The notes under the pieces: model-generated | Told to the model about the DNA's origin: nothing | Seen by the model: the letters and a program-made list of their open reading frames with translations, nothing else | The model's database searches: none | Part shown: positions 9,402 through 17,156 of the stretch, piece after piece | Layout of the letters: every line of letters begins with the position of its first letter | Position numbering within the stretch: position 1 is the first letter of the stretch | Made by a program: the position numbers and the translations under genes | Assembly (NCBI GenBank): GCA_937873205.1 | Contig: CALMVO010000070.1 | Coordinates: 1-51,900, forward strand | Direction: 5' to 3' | Source: an uncultured Acetobacteraceae bacterium | Lineage (GTDB): Bacteria; Pseudomonadota; Alphaproteobacteria; Acetobacterales; Acetobacteraceae | DNA: 51,900 nucleotides

Positions 9402-10313
9402 GAGGCTATCTCTGAACGGAGGTGGCTGGCTGCGACGGGATATGATTTCAACAGGTTGTCGAGACCGAGTTGGATCAACAGCCGATGTGGACCGCAACCA
9501 GCCGTGTGCAGCATAGCCGCGCCGGGCTTCGCTTTTCCAGCGATCTGACCGATGCCGAATGGGCAGTCCTCCAGCCGCTGCTGCCGCCCAGATCACGCGT
9601 TGGGCGCCGACCAAGCTGGCCGGTCCGGGAAATCGTCAACGCCATCTCCTACGTGCTGCGTGGCGGGGTGACGTGGCGCATGCTGCCACCGTGCTTCCCG
9701 CCTCGGCAGACCGTCTACGGCTGGTTCGCTGTCTGGCGCGATGCGGGCGTCTGGCAGACGATCAACCATCACCTGGTCATGTTGGATCGTGAGCGCAGCG
9801 GGCGCGAGGCAAGCCCGAGTGCTGCGGTGATCGACAGCCAGAGCGTGAAGACGATCAAAGCCGGTGGCCCGCGAGGCTATGATGCAGGCAAGAAGATCAA
9901 AGGCCGCAAGCGTCATGCGATGGTCGACACCGATGGCCGAGCCCCGACATTGCAGGTGCACTCCGCCGACGTGCAGGATCGTGACGGCGCCATCCCCCTG
10001 CTCAAGGCATCAAGGCGGCGCTTCCCGTTCGTCGCCCTTGCTTTCGCCGATACTGCCTACGCCGCCGCACGCGTCACGAACGCCACCAGCATCGCAATCC
10101 AGATCGTCCGCAAGATTCCGGGGCAAGTCGGCTTCGAGGTCCACCCGCGGCGTTGGGTCGTCGAGCGCTGCTTCGCATGGCTCAATCGTAACCGCAGGCT
10201 GGCAAAGGACTTCGAGGCGAGCATCGCCTCCGCAACCGCGTTCCTCTACGCCGCGTCAGTCATGATGTTGATTAAACGGCTGGCTCGTTCCGGATGAGTT
10301 CAGAGCCAGACTC
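9402..10313. mobile_element. IS5-family insertion sequence, 912 bp
   Basis: The element is bounded by imperfect 16-bp terminal inverted repeats: GAGGCTATCTCTGAAC at 9402-9417 and its counterpart at 10298-10313, whose reverse complement is GAGTCTGGCTCTGAAC (13 of 16 identical). It encodes one transposase in a single frame. The flanking triplets fit the TNA target preference of the IS1031/IS427-like part of IS5, but they differ: TTA on the left and TCA on the right. That argues against a simple, intact single insertion and for a recombination or adjacent deletion. The right flank is a truncated amidohydrolase gene. Confidence 0.85.
9485..10297 (+). CDS. IS5-family transposase (DDE)
   Basis: A 270-residue transposase. 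The N-terminal DUF4096-like region reads LTDAEWAVLQPLLPP. The DDE residues can be assigned as Asp in AAVIDSQSVKT, Asp in ALAFADTAYA, and Glu in RRWVVERCFAWLNRNRRL. The frame is open from a TTG at 9470, but family members begin at MWTATSR (9485). The stop codon at 10295-10297 directly abuts the right inverted repeat, as is common in this group. No frameshift or missing catalytic residue is seen, so the enzyme is probably functional. Confidence 0.93.
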   Translation: MWTATSRVQHSRAGLRFSSDLTDAEWAVLQPLLPPRSRVGRRPSWPVREIVNAISYVLRGGVTWRMLPPCFPPRQTVYGWFAVWRDAGVWQTINHHLVMLDRERSGREASPSAAVIDSQSVKTIKAGGPRGYDAGKKIKGRKRHAMVDTDGRAPTLQVHSADVQDRDGAIPLLKASRRRFPFVALAFADTAYAAARVTNATSIAIQIVRKIPGQVGFEVHPRRWVVERCFAWLNRNRRLAKDFEASIASATAFLYAASVMMLIKRLARSG

Positions 10314-11041
10314 TCAGACGATCAGGGCGAACCCGACCCGGTTCGGCGGGTTCTGTGCCTTGCCGTGGCAGCATCCACGGCAAGCGGCCGACGAGTTGGG
10401 GCGGGCCGTCAACGAGCTGGGCTTGGTCGGCACGCTGCTGGTCGGCAGTCCTGGCGACGCGTTTCTCGACGATCCCGTCTACGCGCCGGTATTGGCCAAG
10501 CTCGATGCGCTGTGGGTGCCCATCTACGTGCATCCTGGCACCCGGCGCCGCAGGTCCAGTCAATCTACTACGCGAACCTGGAAACACCGTGAGCGCACGC
10601 CTCTCGGCGTTCGGATGGGGCTGGCACAACAAGGCCGGCATCCAGGTCATCCGCATGATGCTGTCCGGCTTGTTCGAGAGGTTCCCGAACCTGCAGGTCA
10701 TCAGCGTCCATTGGGGCGAGATGGTCCCGTTCTACCTCCAGCGAATGGACGACATGATGCTGCCCGACGTGACGGGCCTGTCCGGGACGATCACCGAAAC
10801 CTATCGGGCCCACGTCTTGGCGACGCCGAGCGGCATGCTGAACCTGCCGCATTTCGAGTTCACCCGGACGGTGCTCGGCGCGGACCGTATCATCTACTCG
10901 GTGGACTATCCCTATCTCAGCAACACTGGCGCCCGCGATTTCCTGGAGGCCCTGTCCATCGACGAGGGCGAACGGGAGAAGATCGCTCACGGCAACGCGG
11001 AGGCATTGTTGTTCCACGGGCGGGATGGCCTGGGCGGCTGA
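10314..11041 (+). pseudogene. Amidohydrolase-2 family gene, truncated by the IS and frameshifted
   Basis: Three reading frames together give one amidohydrolase of the ACMSD/gamma-resorcylate-decarboxylase type. Frame 1 from about 10338 to 10545 reads TRFGGFCALPWQHP through VPIYVHPGT. Frame 3 continues with PAPQVQSIYYANLETP up to about 10590, and frame 2 then carries SAFGWGWHNKAGIQV, SVHWGEMVPFYLQRMDD and IIYSVDYPYLS to the stop. At least two single-base indels are therefore present, the first in the CCC run near 10550. The 5' end, including the N-terminal metal-binding motif, is absent because the IS right end lies at 10313. It was probably once part of the aromatic-acid cluster controlled by the next LysR gene. 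Confidence 0.85.
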
Positions 11042-11156
11042 TCCCGCGATCCGGCCTCGGCCTCCGCATCCCGCATTGATCGATGGCGGCAGAGCTGCGT
11101 TCATGCGGCCAAAGATGCGATCCAGGCATCGGACCAGGCATCGGGTGCGAAGCGGC

Positions 11157-12152
11157 GTGAAACTCAACCAGCTTCGGGAAGTGGTCGCCATCGCGGAACA
11201 GGGCAGCATCCGCGCCGCCGCGCGCCAGCTTGCGATCGACCAGCCGGCGCTGACGCGCAGCCTGGCCGAGCTCGAGCGCGAACTCGGCGCGTCGCTGTTC
11301 GAGCGACGTCCACGCGGGGTGCTGGCGACGCCGATCGGCGAGCTGTTCTTGCGACGGGCCGCCTCGATCGTGCACGAGATGCGCCGGGCGCGGGAAGAGG
11401 TGGAGCAGTTCGGCGGCTCGACCGCCGGGGCCGTCACCGCGGGGCTGTCCATCGCCACGCATCTGGTCCTGCTGCCGGCCGCCCTGCGGCCGTTCACCCG
11501 TCGGTATCCCGATGCCAAGCTGCACATCATCGAGGGGTTCTACCCGACCCTGGAGCCTGGCCTGCGGAGGGGCACCGTGGATTTCTACCTCGGTGTCGAC
11601 CCGGGCAAGACGGTGGCGCCCGAGCTGACGCGCGAGGTGATCAGCCAGAACAATCGCACCGTGCTCTGCCGTTCCGGACATCCTCTGCAAGGGGCGACGG
11701 AGCTGGCGGCGTTGAGCGGGGTGAGGTGGGCGACGAACTCCATCACGCTGGCGGACGAGGATGAACTCGGCATCCTGTTCGAGCAGCATCGCCTGCCGCC
11801 GCCGCGGATCGCGTTGCGCAGCCAGTCGGCGCTGACACTGATGACATGCCTGTTGAACAGCGACTTCATGGCGATGGTGCCGGTGCAGTGGACGGAGTCC
11901 ACCCTGATCAAGGGCCGGCTGGCGAACGTGCCGGTTCGCGAGGAGCTCGCGGCGCCGCCGATCGTGCTGATCAAGCGGGCCGACCTGGTGCTGACGCCGG
12001 CGGCCCGATGCTTCCTCGACCTGCTGCAGCGCACCCCATTGCGTCCGCGCGCGATCCCGGCTGCGGAGACGGCGCCGGACCGCCCGCACCGGATCGCAGG
12101 AAGCGGCCCGCACGCACGGCGAGCATCCCGAAGTGCCGGACCACAGCCGTAG
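11157..12152 (+). CDS. LysR-family transcriptional regulator
   Basis: A 331-residue LTTR. The winged helix-turn-helix occupies about residues 1-62 (KLNQLREVVAIAEQGSIRAA, then QPALTRSLAELERELG), and a substrate-binding domain of the periplasmic-binding-protein fold fills residues 90-300. The GTG at 11157 puts the first residues where family members begin; ATGs at 11103 and 11115 are in frame and would add arginine-rich extensions. The C-terminal about 35 residues after FLDLLQRTP are proline/arginine-rich and look like read-through tail. It lies just downstream of the amidohydrolase remnant and 351 bases before the flavin monooxygenase on the same strand; the monooxygenase is a plausible target. 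The effector is unknown, probably an aromatic acid. Confidence 0.85.
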   Translation: MKLNQLREVVAIAEQGSIRAAARQLAIDQPALTRSLAELERELGASLFERRPRGVLATPIGELFLRRAASIVHEMRRAREEVEQFGGSTAGAVTAGLSIATHLVLLPAALRPFTRRYPDAKLHIIEGFYPTLEPGLRRGTVDFYLGVDPGKTVAPELTREVISQNNRTVLCRSGHPLQGATELAALSGVRWATNSITLADEDELGILFEQHRLPPPRIALRSQSALTLMTCLLNSDFMAMVPVQWTESTLIKGRLANVPVREELAAPPIVLIKRADLVLTPAARCFLDLLQRTPLRPRAIPAAETAPDRPHRIAGSGPHARRASRSAGPQP

Positions 12153-12503
12153 GGATGTCGGAACGGCATCGCAGCATGAGATGCGTCATCTTCACGGTGG
12201 CTGGCCACCGATGCTTGTTCGGCGTGTCAGCATGTGCTGAGCCGGTCCGCAAGCTGCGACAAGCCAGCAGGATCGAGACGGGAACGGTCCAGGGGGTACA
12301 GCGGCGATGAGCGGAGCCGGTCCGACGGCCTCGTGGACGGTCGACCCGGCAGGCGGGCTGGCCGTCCCACTCGGCATGGTGCTGCTCGCCACGCGGGAAA
12401 GCGGCGGCGTCGCGCATGGTGCCGCTTCTATTCGCTGCCTTGGTGCCGCCCGCTCTCGCCACGTCGAAGCCACCCGGTTCCCGGCGCTACGGATGATCCG
12501 CTC
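12153..12503. other. Intergenic region before the flavin monooxygenase
   Basis: A 351-base stretch in which no gene is convincing. The frame of the downstream monooxygenase is open back to 12234, but the translated extension (arginine-rich, no family similarity) precedes the Rossmann motif by about 90 residues and is probably untranslated. It may hold the LysR-responsive promoter; no clear T-N11-A box could be singled out. Confidence 0.5.
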
Positions 12504-14225
12504 ATGATGGAACACATGCCTGAAATCCTCATCATCGGCGCCGGCCCGGTCGGGCTGTCGCTTGCCATCGAGCTGGGCCACCGCGGCATCGCCTGCCTGG
12601 TGGCGGAGCGAAACGACCGCGTCGGCTACAGCCCGCGCGCCAAGACCACCAACGTGCGCACCCGTGAGCACCTGCGGCGCTGGGGCATCGCCGACGCGCT
12701 CAGGCAGGCCTCGCCAATCCCGCCCGACTATGGCGCCAACGTGGTGTTCGCCACCCGGATGAACGGTCCCCTGCTGGCGCGCTTCGAGAACGCGATGCAC
12801 GCGCGGCGCGAGCGCAACGAGCTGTTCTCCGAGGAAGGCCAATGGGTGCCGCAATATACGCTCGAGGAGGTGCTGCGCAGCCATGCCGCCTCCCTGCCGG
12901 GCGTACGGATCGAGTTCGGCTGCGAGCTGGCCGGGTTCGAGGAGGATGGTGACGGCGTTGCCGTGCAGCTGCGCGAGCTCGGGACCGGACAGGTCCGGAC
13001 CGTGCGCAGCCGCTACCTGATCGGCGCCGACGGCGCGCGCAGCGCGGTGCGCGACGCGATCGGCGCGCGGATGCTGGGTCAGGCGCCGGGCCTGAAGAAC
13101 TACAGCATCATCTTCCGAGCGCCCGACCTGGCGTCCCTCCACGGGCACGGCGAGGCCTTCATGTACTGGCTGGTCAACCCGGACGTCCCGGCGCTGCTGG
13201 GGCCAATGGACCAGCATGGGCTGTGGTTCTTCATGGCGACCAAGCTCGCCGACGACGTGGATCCGGCGAGCGTGGACCCCGCTTCACTGATCCGTCGCGG
13301 CACCGGCCTGGACGACCTCGCCATCGAGATCGTGCGTGGCGATCCCTGGGTGGCGCACAGCCGGATCGCCGATACCTACGGAATGGGGCGCGTCTTCCTC
13401 GCCGGCGATGCCTGTCACCTGCACCCGCCGTTCGGGGGCTTCGGCATGAACATGGGGATCGGCGACGCCGTCGACCTCGGCTGGAAACTCGCGGCCACCC
13501 TGCAGGGCTGGGGCGGGCCCGACCTGCTCGCCTCCTATCAGGCGGAGCGCCGCCCGGTCCATGAGCGGGTAATCGCCGAGGCGATGACCAACTACGCCAC
13601 CGTTGGCAACCAGCTGGTGCGTCCGGCGCTCGAGGACACCGGACCGGACGGCGACGCCGTTCGCGAGCAGGTCGGTGCACAGATCCACGCGACGAAGCGC
13701 CGCGAGTTCGACACCCTTGGCGTGGTGCTCGGTTACCGGTACGCGGACTCGCCGATCACCGTGTCGGACGGCACGACGGCTCCGCCCGAGGACGTCGTGC
13801 GCTACGTGCCGTCCGCGGTGCCGGGCTGCCTGGCGCCGCATCGATGGCTGCGGGACGGCAGCTCGCTCTATGATCATTTTGGGATCGGCTACACGCTGCT
13901 GATCACGGAAGGCGACGGCGCTGAGGCGGACGCGTTCGCTGCCGCCGCGGCCGCGCGCGGGGTGCCGCTCACCGTGATCGCTCCGGACGACCCGCGACTG
14001 CCAGCGCTCTACGAGGCGCGCCTGGCGCTGATCCGCCCCGACCAGCACGTCGCCTGGCGCGGCCAGCGCCTGCCGGAGGATGCACGGTCGCTGCTGGACC
14101 GGATCACGGGGCACTCGAGCGGCGGCGAGCGCCCGAGCGAGGCGTACCGGTCTGACCCGCGCCGCATCGGTGGCGATGCGGAACCGATGCTGCGTGACGG
14201 GCTCGCTGCATCCAGCGACGCCTGA
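12504..14225 (+). CDS. FAD-dependent aromatic monooxygenase (PheA/TfdB/MhpA type)
   Basis: A 573-residue class A flavoprotein hydroxylase, expected to use NAD(P)H and O2 to hydroxylate a phenolic ring. The dinucleotide motif GAGPVGLSLA starts at about residue 12. The DG motif is seen in YLIGADGARSAVRDAIG, and the GD motif in VFLAGDACHLHPPFGGFGMN. The C-terminal thioredoxin-like domain of the PHBH/phenol hydroxylase group is present in shortened form (about residues 430-540). Starting at 12504 places the glycine motif correctly; 12507 and 12516 are alternative in-frame ATGs. The context (LysR, FAH-family hydrolase, VOC protein) suggests catabolism of an aromatic compound; the substrate cannot be named. 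Confidence 0.88.
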   Translation: MMEHMPEILIIGAGPVGLSLAIELGHRGIACLVAERNDRVGYSPRAKTTNVRTREHLRRWGIADALRQASPIPPDYGANVVFATRMNGPLLARFENAMHARRERNELFSEEGQWVPQYTLEEVLRSHAASLPGVRIEFGCELAGFEEDGDGVAVQLRELGTGQVRTVRSRYLIGADGARSAVRDAIGARMLGQAPGLKNYSIIFRAPDLASLHGHGEAFMYWLVNPDVPALLGPMDQHGLWFFMATKLADDVDPASVDPASLIRRGTGLDDLAIEIVRGDPWVAHSRIADTYGMGRVFLAGDACHLHPPFGGFGMNMGIGDAVDLGWKLAATLQGWGGPDLLASYQAERRPVHERVIAEAMTNYATVGNQLVRPALEDTGPDGDAVREQVGAQIHATKRREFDTLGVVLGYRYADSPITVSDGTTAPPEDVVRYVPSAVPGCLAPHRWLRDGSSLYDHFGIGYTLLITEGDGAEADAFAAAAAARGVPLTVIAPDDPRLPALYEARLALIRPDQHVAWRGQRLPEDARSLLDRITGHSSGGERPSEAYRSDPRRIGGDAEPMLRDGLAASSDA

Positions 14226-14383
14226 TGAAAATGTCGGTCGCATGTACTGGCATGCAGCAAGTAAAATAGTACTTCATCAAGACGATAAGAATTCGCATCG
14301 ACTGCGCATCGTTGCAATCATGACCTCGCGATGTCGGCAGCATAAGCCGACCCGGCACAGCCCAGAAATTCGGGCGAAGCAAT

Positions 14384-15228
14384 GCGGCCAAGAACGGAAT
14401 AACTGCGGCGTTCGTGGTGCTCGCAGCCAGTCTGCCGGTCGCCAACTTGGCGCAGTCGGTCTCGGGCACTGCCGCCAGCTCGGCCGCAGGGTCTAGTTCG
14501 CCGATCAACCTATCGCCGGTTTCGAACCAGAACACGCCGGGCGAAGAGCTGCGTCCCGTCGCCAATATTCCCTCGGTGCCCATCGTGACGACAGCCTGTT
14601 TCCCGGTGTCGGCAAACCAGCTGATCGATGATGGCATCGACATCCATGGCGCAGTACTCGACCGTTCCCTCACCAATGCGGGTGTCGGCAACACGCTCGG
14701 CAACACACCGAACCTGGCCATCCTCCGTCCCACCATCGACGTCGACCTGGGCAAAATCGCCGGCTTCACGGGCGCCATCCTGCACGGCTCCCTGACCTAC
14801 TGGTTCAGCAAGAGCGACCAGCCGGGCTCCATCGCACAGCTAGGCGGCGCCCTGGACGGCTACTAGGTCACGCCGATCCAGGAGCCAAGCACGCTGACCC
14901 GCCTGACCTACGAGCAGCTGCTCCTGAAGGGCAAGCTCGACGTGGAGATCGGCAAGTCGAACGTCCACCAGTACTTCTTCATCTCCAACAGTCTCGATCT
15001 CTTCACGTACGACCCGACGGTGCTCTACGCGGACACCGACTTCAACTCGATCCCCCATGCCGAGTGGATGGAAGGCGACCTACAAGCTCACGCCGGCCTG
15101 GTATCTGCAGGGCGGCGCCTTCGAGGATGACTACGATCGGGCCGTCAGGAATGGCTGGAACTTCGGGGACAAGGATGCGACCGGCGCGCAGATCCTCGGC
15201 GAGGCCGGCTACCGAACCGGTATCATGT
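14384..15228 (+). pseudogene. oprB-type carbohydrate porin, 5' part (broken)
   Basis: The frame reads a signal-peptide-like segment (ITAAFVVLAASLPVANLAQ), then an OprB-like barrel start with LRPTIDVDLGKIAGFTGA and FHGSL-type strands. No start codon is visible in frame. An in-frame TAG sits at 14864-14866, after which the same frame continues with LTYEQLLLKGKLDVEIGKS and the OprB hallmark YFFISNSLDLFTYDPTVL. After about 15075 the homology moves to another frame: KATYKLTPAWYLQGGAFEDD, then AQILGEAGYRTGIM, ending at a TAG near 15228. The C-terminal part of the protein is found 2.9 kb away at 18143. The bases between the monooxygenase stop (14225) and this point hold nothing recognisable. Confidence 0.8.
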
Positions 15229-15285
15229 AGCACCCGCCACCACACCGCTGCGGCGTTGTGAGTCGGCCAGCGCTATCCTCCCCCC

Positions 15286-15717
15286 ATGGAAAACGACAAC
15301 GTGGTGCTGGGCCTGATCCGCAAACGGGCCGAGATCGCCGGCCGGCTGGAGGTGGCGCAGATGCAAGTGCGCCAGCTCATCATCGACGTGGACAACCTCG
15401 ACGCGGTGCTGCGCCAGTTCCGGCTGGACATCGACCTGGAGGAGATCAAGACCAAGCCGGTGCCGCCCCGTCACACGGCGTTCCACGGCCAGAATGCCCG
15501 GATCGGGCTGAACACGCTGCGCGAGACCGGGATGCCGCTCACGACCAACGACGTGACGATCCGCGTCATGCAGGCCCGTGAGCTCAACGTGGCCGATCCC
15601 CGGCTCAAATGGACGGTGGCGAAGCGGATCGGGGCGTGCCTGCGGAACCTGCGGACGCGGGGCCAGGTGGCATCCTGCGGGGGTTCAGGGCAGAACCTCC
15701 TATGGAAGGTGACTTAA
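15286..15717 (+). CDS. Conserved hypothetical protein with C-terminal winged-helix-like domain
   Basis: A 143-residue soluble protein. An N-terminal coiled-coil-like helix (VLGLIRKRAEIAGRLEVAQ, then RQLIIDVDNLDAVLRQFRLD) is followed by a PPRH linker and a C-terminal domain whose pattern (helix, TTNDVTIRVMQARELNVAD, helix, GQNLLWKV) resembles a winged helix. I recall this arrangement from hypothetical proteins scattered next to insertion sequences in alphaproteobacteria, but I cannot name a function. It lies in the material separating the two halves of oprB. A truncated copy of its C-terminal domain follows at about 15985. The ATG at 15286 lacks a strong ribosome-binding site. Confidence 0.6.
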   Translation: MENDNVVLGLIRKRAEIAGRLEVAQMQVRQLIIDVDNLDAVLRQFRLDIDLEEIKTKPVPPRHTAFHGQNARIGLNTLRETGMPLTTNDVTIRVMQARELNVADPRLKWTVAKRIGACLRNLRTRGQVASCGGSGQNLLWKVT

Positions 15718-15783
15718 CCCGGCGTTGACCGCCCGGCGGCACACTGGCGGGATGTTCCGAGCCCGCCGTGACCGGCCCTATTG

Positions 15784-15961
15784 CTTGATCCCGAGCATGA
15801 GAAGGCCGAGCGCGAGGCGCGGCTGGAGGCGGAATTCGACGCTTTCCTGGTGCGGTTGTGGGGCTGGACGTGCCGCCGGCGCGGGTGGTGCTGGTGAGGC
15901 AGGAGCGGCCGTTGGTGCCTAAACCGCGCAGGAGGTCGTACGAAGGCTATAGGGTCAGGTA
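15784..15961 (+). pseudogene. Small hypothetical gene, frameshifted remnant
   Basis: No continuous frame exists, but two frames join into a charged peptide. The first reads DPEHEKAEREARLEAEFDAF and then LVRL; after a shift in the GGGG run near 15860 the second reads GLDVPPARVVLVRQERPLVP and ends SYEGYRVR before a TAG at 15959-15961. The clean continuation across a single-base indel suggests a recently broken gene of about 60 codons. No start codon is evident. Function unknown. Confidence 0.5.
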
Positions 15962-15981
15962 GAAGCCTAGCACCTACGAGG

Positions 15982-16167
15982 TACCGAGGGTTGAACGTGG
16001 CGGACGCGGTGCTGCGGGACGTGATGCGGAACCGGATGGGGGCGTCGCTGCCGGAGATGGGGAAACGGGGGACGCTGCGGCAGGAAATGGGGGAGGATAG
16101 GACGGTTGTTTGGACCGCGCCAGAGGATGCCCCAAGCTATCATGCTGCAAACATTAAGAATTTATAA
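15982..16167 (+). pseudogene. Truncated paralogue of the 143-residue hypothetical protein
   Basis: The frame through 15991 reads YRGLNVADAVLRDV, NRMGASLPEMGKRG and TVVWTAPED, then stops at TAA 16165-16167. It lines up with the C-terminal domain of the upstream 143-residue protein (RELNVADPRLKWTV, KRIGACLRNLRTRG, LLWKV). The N-terminal two thirds are missing. This shows the family is present twice in the oprB insert. Confidence 0.5.
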
Positions 16168-16193
16168 ACCACTGGCTGCTACAGACACGCAGC

Positions 16194-16224
16194 GCAACGT
16201 TGCTTCCGGGGGGTTGTTCGAACA
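16194..16224. promoter_or_regulatory. Two perfect 10-bp palindromes upstream of the hicA-like gene
   Basis: GCAACGTTGC (16194-16203) and TGTTCGAACA (16215-16224) are each perfectly self-complementary and lie 76-106 bases before the hicA-like ATG, in the only non-coding stretch before the operon. HicB antitoxins with a ribbon-helix-helix domain repress their own promoters by binding palindromes, so these are candidate operators. An AT-rich stretch (TTAAGAATTTATAAACC around 16155) could hold the promoter. Function is inferred. Confidence 0.35.
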
Positions 16225-16299
16225 CAATGCGACGCAAGGGGGCAGGCTTCTGGGAGCCCGGCTTCGCGTTCGTTGAAGGCTAGTATCTCCCGTGATACC

Positions 16300-16590
16300 A
16301 TGACGAGGAACAAGCTGAGCGGGCTACGTGCAAAAGCCACGGCATTGAGGAAGGGCTCAGTGAAGGAGAGGGACTTGGCTGGTCTTGCTAAGAGGCTGGG
16401 GCGAAAGCTCGTCAATCGGGGTAAGGAGCCGACGTACGAGAGCGCCGTCTTCCGGGATCTTCGTCCACTCACAATTCCGAAGCACGGTGGCAGAGATCTA
16501 GCCTCGGGGACTAGGGACAGCATTTTGAACGCTTTGGATGACGACTTGTTCCGCTGGGAGGCACATCTTGATGAAAACGAATCTGACTAA
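16300..16590 (+). CDS. HicA-like toxin (divergent)
   Basis: A 96-residue basic protein, first gene of a three-gene operon. The pattern fits the small double-stranded-RNA-binding-like HicA fold: helix ERDLAGLAKRLG (23-34), strand, a turn at GKEPTYES (41-48), then RPLTIPKHGGRDLASGTRDS (55-74) ending in a helix. The last block matches the conserved end of HicA proteins (IP.H...L..GT...IL). The canonical GSHH-type segment with the catalytic histidine is not seen; GKEPTYES occupies that place. The call leans on the downstream HicB. A TTG at 16273 could extend it by nine residues. It overlaps hicB by 20 bases. Confidence 0.55.
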   Translation: MTRNKLSGLRAKATALRKGSVKERDLAGLAKRLGRKLVNRGKEPTYESAVFRDLRPLTIPKHGGRDLASGTRDSILNALDDDLFRWEAHLDENESD

Positions 16591-17155
16591 GATGGTGCCT
16601 GTTAATACAGCAGATGATGCTATCTATACTCGTTTAAAAGAACCTTATGCGCGGCTCGTTGTGCCGGAAGCCGATGGCTCTTATCGGGCGGAGATTCTGG
16701 AGTTTCCAGGCTGCATTGCGACTGGAACCACTGCCACGGAAGCTCTGGAGAACCTGGAAAAGACTGCTCAAGGATGGCTGCTTTCAGCGATGGAACTGGG
16801 ACAGACCATACCGCGTCCGGTTGAAGTTGGCGGATTTAGCGGCAAGCTGATGCTACGCCTCCCGAAAGGCCTTCATAAAAAAGCATCACTGGTAGCCGAA
16901 CGTGAGGGGGTTAGTCTTAATAACTTCATTATGTGTGCTGTTGCTGAACAAGTCGGTGAGCGCGCTCGAACACAAATTCTATATTCTCCAAGTATGGCTA
17001 CCGTGACAATTTGCAGACGATTGATTTTTCAACCTGTTGGAGAAAGTAACTATCCAGTGTTAGCAAACAAGTTTGTTGATTTTCAAATAGACTCCAAACT
17101 TTTTGGCAATTTTTTGAATGTTCCAAATTCGTTGATCGAGAAAGTCGGAGCATAA
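16571..17155 (+). CDS. HicB-family antitoxin with long C-terminal extension
   Basis: A 194-residue protein. Residues 25-83 form the HicB RNase-H-like partial fold (YARLVVPEADGSYRAEILEF, then PGCIATGTTATEALENLEK). Residues 90-130 are a ribbon-helix-helix (GKLMLRLPKGLHKKASLVAE, then GVSLNNFI), the DNA-binding part. Residues 134-194 are an extra tail of about 61 residues rich in aromatic and aliphatic residues that ordinary HicB proteins lack. The start at 16571 is supported by GGGAGG ten bases upstream; the 20-base overlap with the toxin gene implies coupled translation. The coding sequence is strikingly AT-rich (19 G/C in the 60 bases at 17041-17100), unlike the GC-rich neighbours, a sign of transfer. 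Confidence 0.8.
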   Translation: MKTNLTKMVPVNTADDAIYTRLKEPYARLVVPEADGSYRAEILEFPGCIATGTTATEALENLEKTAQGWLLSAMELGQTIPRPVEVGGFSGKLMLRLPKGLHKKASLVAEREGVSLNNFIMCAVAEQVGERARTQILYSPSMATVTICRRLIFQPVGESNYPVLANKFVDFQIDSKLFGNFLNVPNSLIEKVGA

Positions 17156-17156
17156 G

